Assembly (NCBI RefSeq): GCF_947493425.1
Contig: NZ_CANLRP010000028.1
Coordinates: 1 to 64,000, forward strand
Source: an uncultured Microscilla sp.
GTDB taxonomy: Bacteria; Bacteroidota; Bacteroidia; Cytophagales; Microscillaceae
Length of the DNA: 64,000 nucleotides
Direction: 5' to 3'
Part shown: positions 54,183-63,409 of the stretch, in pieces
Position numbering within the stretch: the stretch's first letter is position 1
Layout: each line of letters opens with the position of its first letter
Made by a program: the position numbers and the translations under genes
The notes under the pieces: generated by a model
Told to the model about the DNA's origin: nothing
Seen by the model: only the letters and a program-made list of their open reading frames with translations
Database searches by the model: none

Positions 54183-55355
54183 CTATTTTTTGGGAGGAGT
54201 AAGCAAACTTACCCAGCCTTTGTTATCAATGTGTAGCGTTGACTTTGGAAAAGCAAGTTTGGTCAGGCGTTTGATGATTTTGAGTACCTGCTGTTGTGCA
54301 TCTATTATTACCTTACCATTGCGAAGCTGTCGGGTAGACACTAGTTGTGCCATCAAAAATTCACCTTGTGGGTTTACCATTACCCTTGCTATAGGTGCTA
54401 TGCCGCTTACCCCTTTGCGGTAAATGCCCGAATAGGTGCAAAAGTTGCCAAGGCTGTAAGCAATAAAGCGTTTTTTGTAAATCTCTATTGCACGGCTTAC
54501 GTGAGGCCCATGCCCAAAGATAATATCTGCTCCCTGGTCAATGGCAAAGTGAGCAAAAGCATAGATATTTCCCCGGTCTTCGCCTGCAAAGTGCTCAGGC
54601 TGTTTGGTGAGTTGTTGATAAGCCGAACCCTCGCCACCTGCCCTCACAGACACAATGACAATATCGGTGTGTTGGTCTAAATGTTGAATAATGCTACTTA
54701 CCCTGGAGCTATCGTGCATATTGATAGTGATAGTATCGTAAGGAGTAAAAGCCGCAAAACCATAACGAATGCCTTTCTTCTCGAAAATGGTGTAAGGAAT
54801 AGAGTCTAAGCCTGCATGAGGGATTCTATTTTTACGTAAAAACTGTAGTGTATTGACAATACCAGCCCTGCCAAAGTCATTGATATGATTGTTGCCTATA
54901 TTGAGTACATCAAACCCACTGTCTATCACATTTTGCGCTACTGCCTCAGGTGTACGAAAAGCAAAACAGTTGGTAGAGTCCCGGCAATATTTGCGTTTGC
55001 CTCCTTTATTGAGCACTGGGCTGGCGAGGTTGCCAAAAGCTACATCAGCTTGTCGAATCAAGGGAGTGACATCAGCCATTAAATCTTTGCCATTGTTAGG
55101 GGGAATCAAATATTTATGAGGGTAATTAGTTCCTAACATGAGATCGCCCACCCCAGTAATAGTGATTGTGTCGTTGGTTTGGGTGCGCTTTTTACGTAAA
55201 ACTGTTTTAGCAGGGGCTTTAGGAACAGCACTTTGTTTCCAATACTTGCTTAAGGTCAATTGTCGCTTAGAGGGATAGTGGTCAGAGCGGTTGGTGGGTA
55301 AAATTAAAGCAAAGGCAATGGTAACCAAAGCCATGAATAGTCGGAAAAGCTTCAT
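54183..55355 (-). CDS. CapA-family metallophosphatase-fold protein
   Basis: 390 residues with an N-terminal hydrophobic segment (LFMALVTIAFALILPTN). The domain starts TITGVGDLMLGTNYP and contains VAFGNLASPV, FDVLNIGNNHINDFGRAGI, and the HGPHVSRAIEIYKKRFIAYSLGNF motif typical for PgsA/CapA proteins. It is anchored to or exported across the inner membrane. In Gram-negative species the exact substrate is uncertain. Convergent with the M61 gene (7 bp between stops). Confidence 0.9.
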   Translation of the reverse strand: MKLFRLFMALVTIAFALILPTNRSDHYPSKRQLTLSKYWKQSAVPKAPAKTVLRKKRTQTNDTITITGVGDLMLGTNYPHKYLIPPNNGKDLMADVTPLIRQADVAFGNLASPVLNKGGKRKYCRDSTNCFAFRTPEAVAQNVIDSGFDVLNIGNNHINDFGRAGIVNTLQFLRKNRIPHAGLDSIPYTIFEKKGIRYGFAAFTPYDTITINMHDSSRVSSIIQHLDQHTDIVIVSVRAGGEGSAYQQLTKQPEHFAGEDRGNIYAFAHFAIDQGADIIFGHGPHVSRAIEIYKKRFIAYSLGNFCTYSGIYRKGVSGIAPIARVMVNPQGEFLMAQLVSTRQLRNGKVIIDAQQQVLKIIKRLTKLAFPKSTLHIDNKGWVSLLTPPKK

Positions 55356-55489
55356 GTATATACAAATTATCTGCTGCCACAGGTTAAGTCAATGATTGTG
55401 CTAGTTTTATTTGTTGTGAGGTCAATCTGTATATCTTGTCAGATATGTTATATTTACATATCAACACAGTCCAATAATCACCAAAGGAG

Positions 55490-56584
55490 ATGAGTTTTTC
55501 GAGAGTATTACTAATTTTGTTTTTTTATACAGGCGTACTACAAAGTGTGTTTTTTGCAGTATACCTTTTTATCAGTAAAAAGGGGAACCAAAAAGCCAAC
55601 AAGCTGCTGGGCTTTTTGTTGTTGGCTTTGGTAATGCGTTTGGGTAAATCGGCTTACATTGTCAGTACCGGGCATCACCCCGATGTACTCGTAAACATAG
55701 GTTTGTCAGGCTACTTGCTCATTGGGGCACTTATGATGTTTTACTTTCGGGCATTGACCCAGCCTACCTTTAGCTTACGGAATACCGACTTGTTGCAGCT
55801 GGTACCTTGGGTAGTAGCGGTGTGTTGCAGCAGCATTATATTATATCCGCCCAACTACAGTGGTGCATTCAGGCAAAGCATTGCTCCTTTCTTTTTGTGG
55901 TATTACCGAGGTTTACACGCTTATTTGTTGGTATACCTAATTATTAATTTTTTATGGCTCAGGCGTTTTTATCGGTCTTACAAAGCCCAAAAAAACAGAA
56001 GTGCATTGGATAAAGCCAAGTGGACATGGATGCGTAGCCTTTGGGTAATGCTTGCCTTGGTATGGCTTGCTTACACCACGAGCCATTTTTTCTCCTTTCT
56101 TAAGTATCAAAACGCCCTGATTATCTATACTTCTTTGGTATTTTTCATTGGTTTGTTAGCACTTACCCAGTCACAGGTTTTTATCCAAACTTTTGACAAA
56201 CCTAAATACAAAACTTCCCCCTTGACCGATAATACTACCCAGGCACATATTGCCAGAGTGAAGGCATTGATGGAAGAAAATAAGGTTTTTAAAGATGCAG
56301 CATTGACTTTGCCCAAGCTTGCCGAAATGCTAGGCATGCCTGCTTACCTCTTGTCACAAGTGATCAATGAACATTTGGCAAAAAACTTTGCCGATTTTGT
56401 GAACCAATACCGAATAGACGAAGCCAAAAAGCTGCTCGTCACCCCAGAGTTTGACCACTACAAAATTGCGGGAATTGCTTTTGAAAGCGGGTTCAATAAT
56501 TTGTCCTCTTTTAATACTGCATTTAAGAAAAATGTCCAGCAAACCCCCTCGCAATATCGCAAGCAATACAAAGTAACCTCCTGA
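55490..56584 (+). CDS. AraC-family regulator with N-terminal membrane domain
   Basis: 364 residues. Seven or so hydrophobic helices lie in residues 1-225 (VLLILFFYTGVLQSVFFAVYLF and LVPWVVAVCCSSIILYPP, among others), and residues about 262-362 form an AraC HTH pair (LTLPKLAEMLGMPAYLLSQVIN and IAGIAFESGFNNLSSFNTAFKK), ending TPSQYRKQ. This membrane-tethered AraC type is common in Bacteroidota and would sense a signal in the membrane. The next genes, 56732 and 57837, could be its targets. Confidence 0.9.
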   Translation: MSFSRVLLILFFYTGVLQSVFFAVYLFISKKGNQKANKLLGFLLLALVMRLGKSAYIVSTGHHPDVLVNIGLSGYLLIGALMMFYFRALTQPTFSLRNTDLLQLVPWVVAVCCSSIILYPPNYSGAFRQSIAPFFLWYYRGLHAYLLVYLIINFLWLRRFYRSYKAQKNRSALDKAKWTWMRSLWVMLALVWLAYTTSHFFSFLKYQNALIIYTSLVFFIGLLALTQSQVFIQTFDKPKYKTSPLTDNTTQAHIARVKALMEENKVFKDAALTLPKLAEMLGMPAYLLSQVINEHLAKNFADFVNQYRIDEAKKLLVTPEFDHYKIAGIAFESGFNNLSSFNTAFKKNVQQTPSQYRKQYKVTS

Positions 56585-56731
56585 GCCTTGTTAATGAAAT
56601 TTATTCTAAAAACCCCTTATATGCCTTCTATTGAATGTTTTTTTGTTTGATAGATTTATAAATTCAATAGATTTTGAATTTTATACCCTCGTTATTTGTG
56701 TCATTATTTATCAAAAAAACAACAAATAACC

Positions 56732-57832
56732 ATGTACAAGTTATCTGGACTTATTTTAGGACTATTTATAGTCGTTTCGGCGCAAGCCCAATCGGTAAAA
56801 CAAGAAAAAAAAGCCATCATTCAAACCCTTAATTATTACATAGACGGAGGCACCAATGGCGATGTAGCCATGTTGCGCAAGGCTTTTCATGCCGATGCCC
56901 GGTTACAAGGAATCAGGGGTAATCAATACAAACTTCTGCCTATTGACGATTATGTGAAGATGATTAAGCCGGGCAAAAAATCGAATCGCAAAGGGCGGGT
57001 AGTCACCATTAATATAATGAAAAACATAGCCCATGCAGAGGTGCTCATTGAGTACCCCAACTTTAGGTTTGTCGACTATATGCAGTTGTTGAAAGTAGGA
57101 GGGGAGTGGAAGATCGTCAATAAGATTTATCAGGGGCAAAAGCTACAGCCTAAAAAGATTCTATTTGTGGTAACCAACCACGAAAAACTAGGTAACACGG
57201 ATAAAAAGGCGGGCACTTACCTTCCTGAAATTACCTACCCTTTTGAGGTTTTCAACCAAAAAGGTTATCAGGTGGACTTTGTGAGTCCTAAAGGAGGCAT
57301 GCTGGCAATCAACGGTATAGCCAATGCTGCGGTAGACGAAACCACTCGTCACTTTTTTCGTGACAAGCAACGTTTAAACGAGCTGAGAAAAACATTGTCA
57401 CCCGATCAGGTAGACATAGACCAATATGCAGGCATTTATTATGTAGGGGGCAAGGGTACGATGTGGGATTTTCCTGACAATAAAAAACTACAGCAAATTA
57501 CCGCCAAAATGTATGAAAGCAATAAGGTGGTAGGAGCAGTGTGCCATGGACCTGCGGGTTTGCTCAATGTAAAACTAAGCGATGGCAGCTACTTGCTCGC
57601 GGGCAAAAAAGCCACCGGATACTCTAACGCCGAAGATGCCAAGATCAAACACATTTTACCCTTCTTGCTCGAAGATAGTTTAAAAGAAAGAGGCGTGAAA
57701 TACTCAAAAGCAGCCAAAAAACAAGCCAAACACGTAGTAGTAAGCGAGCGTTTGGTCACTGGGCAAAACCCGGCATCAGCGGCTGGAGTAGCCGAAGAAA
57801 TGATTTTATTACTTGAAAACAATAACAAATAA
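56732..57832 (+). CDS. Secreted NTF2-like and DJ-1/PfpI fusion protein
   Basis: About 366 residues from the ATG at 56732, where a signal peptide begins (LSGLILGLFIVVSAQAQ). The N-terminal part (20-135) is an NTF2-fold lumazine-binding-like domain (KAIIQTLNYYIDGGTNGDVAMLRKAFH...GEWKIVNKIYQ); the C-terminal part (about 143-366) is a DJ-1/PfpI domain with the nucleophile elbow VVGAVCHGPAGLL and YVGGKGTMWDFPDN, of Hsp31-like type. Glyoxalase III or chaperone activity is usual for such DJ-1 proteins, but a periplasmic fusion is less common. Followed 4 bp later by another NTF2-like gene. Confidence 0.85.
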   Translation: MYKLSGLILGLFIVVSAQAQSVKQEKKAIIQTLNYYIDGGTNGDVAMLRKAFHADARLQGIRGNQYKLLPIDDYVKMIKPGKKSNRKGRVVTINIMKNIAHAEVLIEYPNFRFVDYMQLLKVGGEWKIVNKIYQGQKLQPKKILFVVTNHEKLGNTDKKAGTYLPEITYPFEVFNQKGYQVDFVSPKGGMLAINGIANAAVDETTRHFFRDKQRLNELRKTLSPDQVDIDQYAGIYYVGGKGTMWDFPDNKKLQQITAKMYESNKVVGAVCHGPAGLLNVKLSDGSYLLAGKKATGYSNAEDAKIKHILPFLLEDSLKERGVKYSKAAKKQAKHVVVSERLVTGQNPASAAGVAEEMILLLENNNK

Positions 57833-57836
57833 TTGG

Positions 57837-58295
57837 ATGAGAAGACACCATTTTTTATGGGGTGTGTGTGGGCTTTTGTTTGCCCTGAGCACACCTGTTT
57901 TGGCACAAACTGCTGCCCAGGACAAACAAGCAATTATAGCTCAGGCGAGGGCTTTTTCAAAGGCGTTTGTGGCAAAGGATACTGAAAAAATAGTTCGCTT
58001 TTATACTACAGATGCCTCTATTTTTCCCAATCGCACCAAAATCCTGCAAGGCCATGAAGCCATTCGCAAATATTGGAGTTTTAACGCCCAGGTAGCCCAT
58101 CTTGAACACAAGCTTATGCCCGAAAAAATAGAAATAGTGGGCAACACTGCTTATGATTACGGCTATTACAAAGGCACCACCCAACGACAAGGCAAGCCAG
58201 CATCGTCGTGGCAAGGCAAATATGTAGTGGTTTGGAAAAAAGTGCAAGGAGTTTGGAAAATGCACCTTGATATATGGAACAGTGTCAAGCAATAA
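57837..58295 (+). CDS. Secreted NTF2-like (SnoaL/DUF4440-type) protein
   Basis: 152 residues from the ATG at 57837 (4 bp after the previous stop; a TTG at 57813 would overlap it). Signal peptide ends at VLAQ (about residue 24). The domain has the NTF2 pattern KQAIIAQARAFSKAFVAKDTEKIVRFYTTDASIFPNR, HEAIRKYW and WQGKYVVVWKKVQGVWKMHLDIWN. The ligand or reaction is unknown. Likely co-transcribed with the DJ-1 fusion gene. Confidence 0.85.
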   Translation: MRRHHFLWGVCGLLFALSTPVLAQTAAQDKQAIIAQARAFSKAFVAKDTEKIVRFYTTDASIFPNRTKILQGHEAIRKYWSFNAQVAHLEHKLMPEKIEIVGNTAYDYGYYKGTTQRQGKPASSWQGKYVVVWKKVQGVWKMHLDIWNSVKQ

Positions 58296-58323
58296 TTGCG
58301 TTATTGTCATAAAGAAATATTTT

Positions 58324-58353
58324 ACCAGGTACAGCTACTTTGTTGTACCTGGT
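58324..58353 (+). terminator. Terminator of the NTF2-like gene
   Basis: ACCAGGTACA / TGTACCTGGT, a 10-bp perfect stem with a 10-nt loop, but only a weak T tail. Confidence 0.6.
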
Positions 58354-58537
58354 ATTACTTTAGCTAAGTGCCTTGCATGAATTTGTGCATTACAACTTTT
58401 GGAAGAAATAATTTTAGTTTGTCAAAAAAGTTGACTTCATTTGCAGCAATGCTATAAGCATAACAAATTTGCTGCTTACAGCACTAGTTCTTTGTTATAA
58501 AAGTATGCCTTGGGCATACTCAAACTATCAATCATAA

Positions 58538-58710
58538 TAATGGTTTGCTGGAAACAGCAATTAAAAAGGAATCGTGTGAAAATCACGAGCTGACGCGCAA
58601 CTGTAAATTGGCGTGAGAGTTCTTATCTGTTATTTATCAAACACCACTGTTCGACTGTGAATGGGAAGGTGAGATAAGAATGCCAAAAGCCAGGAGACTT
58701 GCCTTATTAT
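58538..58710 (+). ncRNA. Cobalamin (B12) riboswitch
   Basis: The leader shows the expected order: GGTTTGCTGGAAACAGCAAT, AAAAGGAATCGTGTGAAAAT with CACGAG, the CTGACGCGCAACTGTAA core, a variable arm and the B12 box AGCCAGGAGACTTGCC at 58688-58703. It is 275 bp before metE on the same strand. In this class, bound adenosyl- or methylcobalamin turns the downstream gene off, so metE would be made only when B12 is scarce. Confidence 0.95.
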
Positions 58711-58984
58711 CAAGATAACACGCTTTCGCGATTTTGAAGTGATGTTAAAGACTGATACCTCTCTTAGATAAACCTCTTTGGGCAATTACCTGCCAACACA
58801 AGGCTTATTGTATACCTATCTACATGACCATACCCCTTGGGTGTGGCTTTGGGGCAAGGGTTGTATGCATTCTTTAGACACAAAAAATTTGCGAAAGCCA
58901 ATACAAAGGCATTGAAATTATTTTTGTTCATCTAAGGAATGGCTGTACCCAAAGTTTAGCCCATTTCTGCAAATCACACATCAA

Positions 58985-61285
58985 ATGTTGACAAATATTT
59001 TGGGGTACCCGCGCATTGGTGCCCATCGTGAACTAAAAAAAGCCTGCGAAAAGTATTGGAAAGGCAAAATTACGGTAGACGAATTGCTCAAAGTAGGGCA
59101 GGAGCAACGCGCCTTTAACTGGCAAACCCAACAAGAGCAAGGGGTAGATTTAATTCCTGCCAACGATTTTTCTTACTACGACCAAGTATTGGACGCTGTG
59201 CTCACTTTTGGCGTTATTCCTGAACGTTATCAATCGCTCAAGGCTTTGAGCAAAACCGACTTGTATTTTGCGATGGCAAGGGGGTATCAAAAAGGAAAAG
59301 ATGACGTAATAGCCATGGAAATGACCAAATGGTTTGACACCAACTACCATTATATGGTGCCTGAGTTTGCGGCAAGTCAAACGTTTTCCTTGTACGACAA
59401 CAAACCAGTGCGGGAGTTTTTAGAGAGCAAAGCCCTGGGCATTCATACCAAACCTGTATTGCTTAGCCCAGTGTCATTTTTATTATTAGGCAAAGAAAAA
59501 GAGAAGGGTTTTCACCGGATTACCTTACTTGAGCGTCTTTTGCCGGTGTATATAGAGCTACTGCGTCAATTGTGCGATGCAGGGGCTGACTGGATACAAA
59601 TAGACGAACCTTTTTTGGTGATGGACTTGAGCAAGGAAGAGCAAAAAGCATTGCGCACTACCTATCAAACCATTAAAAAAGAAGTGCCTCAGGCAAAAAT
59701 TATTCTTACCACTTATTTTGAAGGCTTGCGCCAAAACACCGCCTTGGCGTGTGAGTTGCCGGCTTGTGCCTTACACATTGATTTGGTACGCGATGTAAAC
59801 CAGTTAGAGGCTGTATTAGATCACCTTAAGCCTGATGTAAGCCTTTCGTTGGGTTTGGTAGATGGGCGCAATATCTGGAAAAATGATTTTACCAAGTCTT
59901 TACCCATGATCAATCAGGCAGTTGAAAAGCTGGGACAAGACCGGGTGATGGTGGCTACTTCTTGCTCGCTGTTGCATACACCTTGTGACCTTGACCTGGA
60001 AACCAACGAAGAGGTGTTGCCTCCAGGCATTAAAAGGTGGCTGGCTTTTGCCAAACAAAAAGTAGAGGAGGTAGCAGTGTTGAAAAAGCTTTGCCAGTCT
60101 GATACCCACCAAAGCGTGAAACAGTGGCTTGCCCAAAATATGCTAGACATAGAAAGTCGTCAGCAATCGGAACTGATTCATAAATCTGAGGTGAAAAAAC
60201 GAGTAGCTGCTATTAAGCCTGAAGACTACACCCGTGACAGCTCTTTTGAGACGCGACAGCTAAGGCAAAGAGAAAAGCTCAACTTGCCTGTGTTTCCTAC
60301 CACTACTATAGGCTCTTTTCCGCAGACTGCCGAAATAAGAAAGCTAAGGCAACAATTTAAAAAAGGGCAACTTACCCAAGCGGAATACGAAGACTTACTC
60401 CGGCAAAACATTGAACAAACCATTCGCTGGCAAGAAAGCGTAGGGCTCGATGTATTGGTACACGGCGAATACGAGCGCAACGACATGGTAGAGTACTTTG
60501 GTGAGTTGCTGGAAGGTTTTGTGTTTACCAAAAATGGTTGGGTGCAAAGTTATGGATCGCGTGGGGTGAAGCCTCCCATTATTTTTGGCGATGTACAACG
60601 CAGCGAGGCAATGACAGTGCGCTGGAGCAGTTTTGCCCAACAACAAACCCAAAAACTGGTCAAAGGCATGCTTACCGGACCAGTCACTATTTTGCAATGG
60701 TCGTTTGTAAGAGACGATCAGCCGCGTTCGGTCACCGCCCAACAAATAGCCCTTGCCATAAGAGACGAGGTAAGCGACCTCGAAAAAGCGGGGATTCAGG
60801 TAGTACAAATAGACGAACCCGCCATCAGAGAGGGCTTGCCTTTGCGCACCAAAGATTGGGATGTGTACCTGAAATGGGCAGTAAATGCCTTTAGGCTTGC
60901 CTCGTCGGGGGTAAAAGACGAAACCCAAATACATACCCACATGTGCTATTCGGAGTTTAATGACATTATCCCCCAAATAGCCGCGATGGATGCCGACGTG
61001 ATCACGATAGAAACTTCAAGGTCGCAAATGGAACTATTGGAGGCGTTCAGAGAGTTTCGTTATCCTAATGAGATTGGCCCTGGAGTGTATGATATTCATT
61101 CGCCGAGGGTGCCCTCTACCGAAGAAATGACCCACCTGTTACAAAAAGCGAGTGAGTTTTTGCCCGCCCAAAATATCTGGGTAAATCCCGATTGTGGGCT
61201 TAAGACCAGAGACTGGTCAGAAACCAAAGTAGCCCTGACTAATTTGGTAGAAGCAGCGAAGAAAATGAGAGAAATTACTGGGTAA
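58985..61285 (+). CDS. metE: Cobalamin-independent methionine synthase
   Basis: 766 residues, full length. Zinc ligands His652, Cys654 (HTHMCYSEF), Glu676 (ITIETSRS) and Cys737 (NPDCGLKTR) keep the spacing of the E. coli enzyme. The N-terminal half starts LGYPRIGAHRELKKACEKYW and the C-terminal catalytic half starts TTTIGSFPQTAEIRKLR. It transfers a methyl group from 5-methyltetrahydrofolate polyglutamate to homocysteine. A cobalamin riboswitch lies upstream, implying that the organism also has the B12-dependent MetH elsewhere. Confidence 0.98.
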   Translation: MLTNILGYPRIGAHRELKKACEKYWKGKITVDELLKVGQEQRAFNWQTQQEQGVDLIPANDFSYYDQVLDAVLTFGVIPERYQSLKALSKTDLYFAMARGYQKGKDDVIAMEMTKWFDTNYHYMVPEFAASQTFSLYDNKPVREFLESKALGIHTKPVLLSPVSFLLLGKEKEKGFHRITLLERLLPVYIELLRQLCDAGADWIQIDEPFLVMDLSKEEQKALRTTYQTIKKEVPQAKIILTTYFEGLRQNTALACELPACALHIDLVRDVNQLEAVLDHLKPDVSLSLGLVDGRNIWKNDFTKSLPMINQAVEKLGQDRVMVATSCSLLHTPCDLDLETNEEVLPPGIKRWLAFAKQKVEEVAVLKKLCQSDTHQSVKQWLAQNMLDIESRQQSELIHKSEVKKRVAAIKPEDYTRDSSFETRQLRQREKLNLPVFPTTTIGSFPQTAEIRKLRQQFKKGQLTQAEYEDLLRQNIEQTIRWQESVGLDVLVHGEYERNDMVEYFGELLEGFVFTKNGWVQSYGSRGVKPPIIFGDVQRSEAMTVRWSSFAQQQTQKLVKGMLTGPVTILQWSFVRDDQPRSVTAQQIALAIRDEVSDLEKAGIQVVQIDEPAIREGLPLRTKDWDVYLKWAVNAFRLASSGVKDETQIHTHMCYSEFNDIIPQIAAMDADVITIETSRSQMELLEAFREFRYPNEIGPGVYDIHSPRVPSTEEMTHLLQKASEFLPAQNIWVNPDCGLKTRDWSETKVALTNLVEAAKKMREITG

Positions 61286-61329
61286 CATTTACCCATGAGG
61301 CAGTCTCATAAGAACATTATGCTATAGCC

Positions 61330-61363
61330 ATGCCTGCCAGGTTTTCAGAAAACTGGCAGGCAT
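61330..61363 (+). terminator. Terminator of metE
   Basis: ATGCCTGCCA / TGGCAGGCAT stem extended by GTTTT / AAAAC with one bulged G and a 3-nt loop. The T tail is weak (AAGTTTCTTG). Confidence 0.65.
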
Positions 61364-61436
61364 AAGTTTCTTGAAACAAAAAAGCTTCAGAGTAGTTTTG
61401 GGTGAGAGCATATTTAATATCTGATGTTTTGGTTAG

Positions 61437-62243
61437 TTATTTCAAAATTTTACAAGCTCCAAAACCCATCGCCGATTGTCCGCCAAACCCACTCAAATAG
61501 CCCACCTTTAATAAATCTTGGGGAGCAGTAAGCTCAAAATCAAACAGATACCCCCTTACTTTAGTAGCCGATGCCTTACCTGTCTTGATCTCTATCAGTT
61601 TTGAGCGTACCCTGCTGTCCAATAGTTTAAAGTGCATAGGAGTGGTTGGGGTACAGTTACTGCCAGGAGAGGCAACAATGACCTGGTGTTGTAGGGCACT
61701 TTTGTATTTGGCGAGCAGGTTCTTGAAAAACAATGCCTCGTATTGATTGTGGGTAGGGGGCAGGTATTTTGCCTGTGTGTTGCCTTGGTCGGTCACCTCA
61801 AAATTGCTCACTACCAGTGGCGAAGTAGTCCGAAATTGCAAAGTATTGCTATCAATGCTAAAGGGCTGAGTATGGATGCTTTCTACCTGCAAGGGTACTT
61901 GGCTGTGCTTGTTGCCCAGGATAAAGGCGTGTTGCTCAAACAAAGTTTTAATCATCGATTCGGCTGCTTGGTCTACCAAAAAAGAAATGGTGAAGTCTAT
62001 AGTGGGTGACAAAATCTCTAAGCCTTGGGGGGTGGTGTTAAACTGGGGCAAGTACAAGTTAGAAAAAGTAAATAATTTGAAGTTTTTAAACCCTTGCGTA
62101 TACCCTTTATTGTGGAGAAAAGTAGCCAATTGGCTGTTGCTGTCTGCAATCATTTTATAAATCCAGGCGCTCAGCTCATACTGATACGAATAAGGCAACA
62201 CAGCGTTTTGCCTGAGCACCTTAAAGGTGATTTTGAATACCAT
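61437..62243 (-). CDS. cas6: CRISPR-associated endoribonuclease Cas6
   Basis: 268 residues from the ATG at 62243; the upstream GTG at 62279 is a weaker start. FKVLRQNAVLPYSYQYELSAWIYKMI is the Cas6 opening with the LPxxYxY and helix features, the middle carries ferredoxin-like strands (FTISFLVDQ, LQFRTTSPLVV), and the end YLSGFGGQSAMGFGACKI is the Gly-rich loop of Cas6 RNases. It should cut the repeat RNA of the adjacent array, releasing crRNAs with an ATTGAAAC-type 5' handle. No other cas gene is in the window; the rest may lie past the right edge or elsewhere. It is transcribed in the same direction as the array is thought to be. Confidence 0.85.
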   Translation of the reverse strand: MVFKITFKVLRQNAVLPYSYQYELSAWIYKMIADSNSQLATFLHNKGYTQGFKNFKLFTFSNLYLPQFNTTPQGLEILSPTIDFTISFLVDQAAESMIKTLFEQHAFILGNKHSQVPLQVESIHTQPFSIDSNTLQFRTTSPLVVSNFEVTDQGNTQAKYLPPTHNQYEALFFKNLLAKYKSALQHQVIVASPGSNCTPTTPMHFKLLDSRVRSKLIEIKTGKASATKVRGYLFDFELTAPQDLLKVGYLSGFGGQSAMGFGACKILK

Positions 62244-62449
62244 AATGGTTGCTAGATTTAGTTTTTTCACGAGATACACATTTTTTCGTTTTTTTTGAAT
62301 TTTTTAATTTAATTTTATCTGTGAATCTCACCTGTTACTAAAACCTGGGTCATTGGGGTCAGCTTGCTGTGATAAACTGTACCTAACGCCTAACCCCTGG
62401 AACCCTGTTAGGGCTTCTAACTCATTACTTTAAATCATACAAAACTATT

Positions 62450-62833
62450 ATGCACATCGCACACATAGCCATTTGGGTAAATAACCTGGAGAAAATGCGC
62501 AGTTTTTATACCACCTATTTCGATGCAATAAGTAACGAAAAATATGTAAACCCCAGTAAAAAGTTTTCCTCTTACTTTTTATCCTTTGGCAGGAGTGGTT
62601 GTCAACTCGAACTCATGCACCGACCCGACATTGCCAAAGCAATAGAACAAGTACAATTGGGGTTGGCTCATTTGGCGATAAGTGTAGGGAGCAAAGCAAA
62701 AGTAGATCAACTTACCCAACAACTACAAAACGACGGTTATCAGGTAATAGGAGCGCCTCGTACTACAGGAGATGGATACTACGAAAGCGTAGTGCTCGAC
62801 CCAGAAGGCAATCAAGTAGAAATTACAATTTAG
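62450..62833 (+). CDS. VOC-family (glyoxalase-type) protein
   Basis: 127 residues with the paired beta-alpha-beta-beta-beta modules: HIAHIAIWVNNLEKMRSFYTTYFD at the start and LAHLAISVGSKAKVDQLTQQLQNDG in the second half, ending YYESVVLDPEGNQVEI. Metal ligands His/Glu of the VOC fold appear (HIAHIAI, CQLELM, LAHLAI, NQVEI). Substrate unknown. It separates cas6 from the array and looks unrelated to CRISPR. Confidence 0.9.
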   Translation: MHIAHIAIWVNNLEKMRSFYTTYFDAISNEKYVNPSKKFSSYFLSFGRSGCQLELMHRPDIAKAIEQVQLGLAHLAISVGSKAKVDQLTQQLQNDGYQVIGAPRTTGDGYYESVVLDPEGNQVEITI

Positions 62834-63117
62834 ACAATGCCTCAGTAGCCTCTTGGCGCCAAGGACCAGAAACTTGAATTTCAATCTTTGTTTTAGTGGA
62901 AGTTGCTCTGAAAGTTGAATGTCATGTGCGTTATTCTTTAAGCCTCTAGTATGTTTCAATCCTTGTTTTAATGGAAGTTGCTCTGAAAGACATGTCGCCC
63001 ACCAAATCACTCACCACACTATTATAGTTTCAATCCTTCTTTTAGTGGAAGCAGCTCTGAAAGCTTATAGCAAAACAAAACCACTGAAAAGTCTCGTTTC
63101 ACCCCTTGTTTTAGTGG

Positions 63118-63409
63118 GTGTTGATATATTACCGCTTTCGCCTCGGTTGTGTGTCTTCACCATAGCCGTCAGGCTAATATTTTTTAGTGATTTAACCTGT
63201 CTTTCATTGCCAGATATTGATGTTTTAATCAGTGTTTGAAGATGGCGCGCTGCGTCCTCGCGCGTGCCCAGCCAAGCAAATTCTACGATGGCACACGCGA
63301 GGACGACGTGCGCCAGCAGCAGTTGATCTATTACCGCCCTCGCCTCGGTTGTGTGTCTTCACCAATTGATAAATCCCGCTACACGGGGGCGATCGAAACC
63401 CATTACTAC
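63118..63409. mobile_element. Foreign insertion interrupting the CRISPR array
   Basis: 292 bp between a repeat truncated at 22 nt and the next intact repeat. It contains a 42-nt direct repeat (63121-63162 and 63323-63364), a terminator-like hairpin TAGCC-GTCA-GGCTA with T tail (63163-63182) and a GC-rich inverted repeat (CGTCCTCGCG..., 63253-63268 with 63290-63305). Its GC content is visibly higher than that of its neighbours. No coding function is evident. Confidence 0.6.
63121..63364 (+). repeat. 42-nt direct repeat within the array insertion
   Basis: Copies at 63121-63162 and 63323-63364 are alike at 39 of 42 positions by eye (start TTGAT-TATTACCGC, end GTGTGTCTTCACCA), with their starts 202 bp apart. 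This suggests a tandem duplication or a composite element. Confidence 0.85.

Larger units (their letters stand above)
58296..58984. other. Intergenic region holding a terminator and the metE riboswitch leader
   Basis: 689 bp: a terminator at 58324-58353, a perfect small hairpin AGTATGCC / GGCATACT at 58502-58519, the cobalamin riboswitch at 58538-58710, and a 270-nt metE leader with an imperfect hairpin CCATACCCC / GGGTGTGG (58828-58846) that could take part in the switch. Confidence 0.6.
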
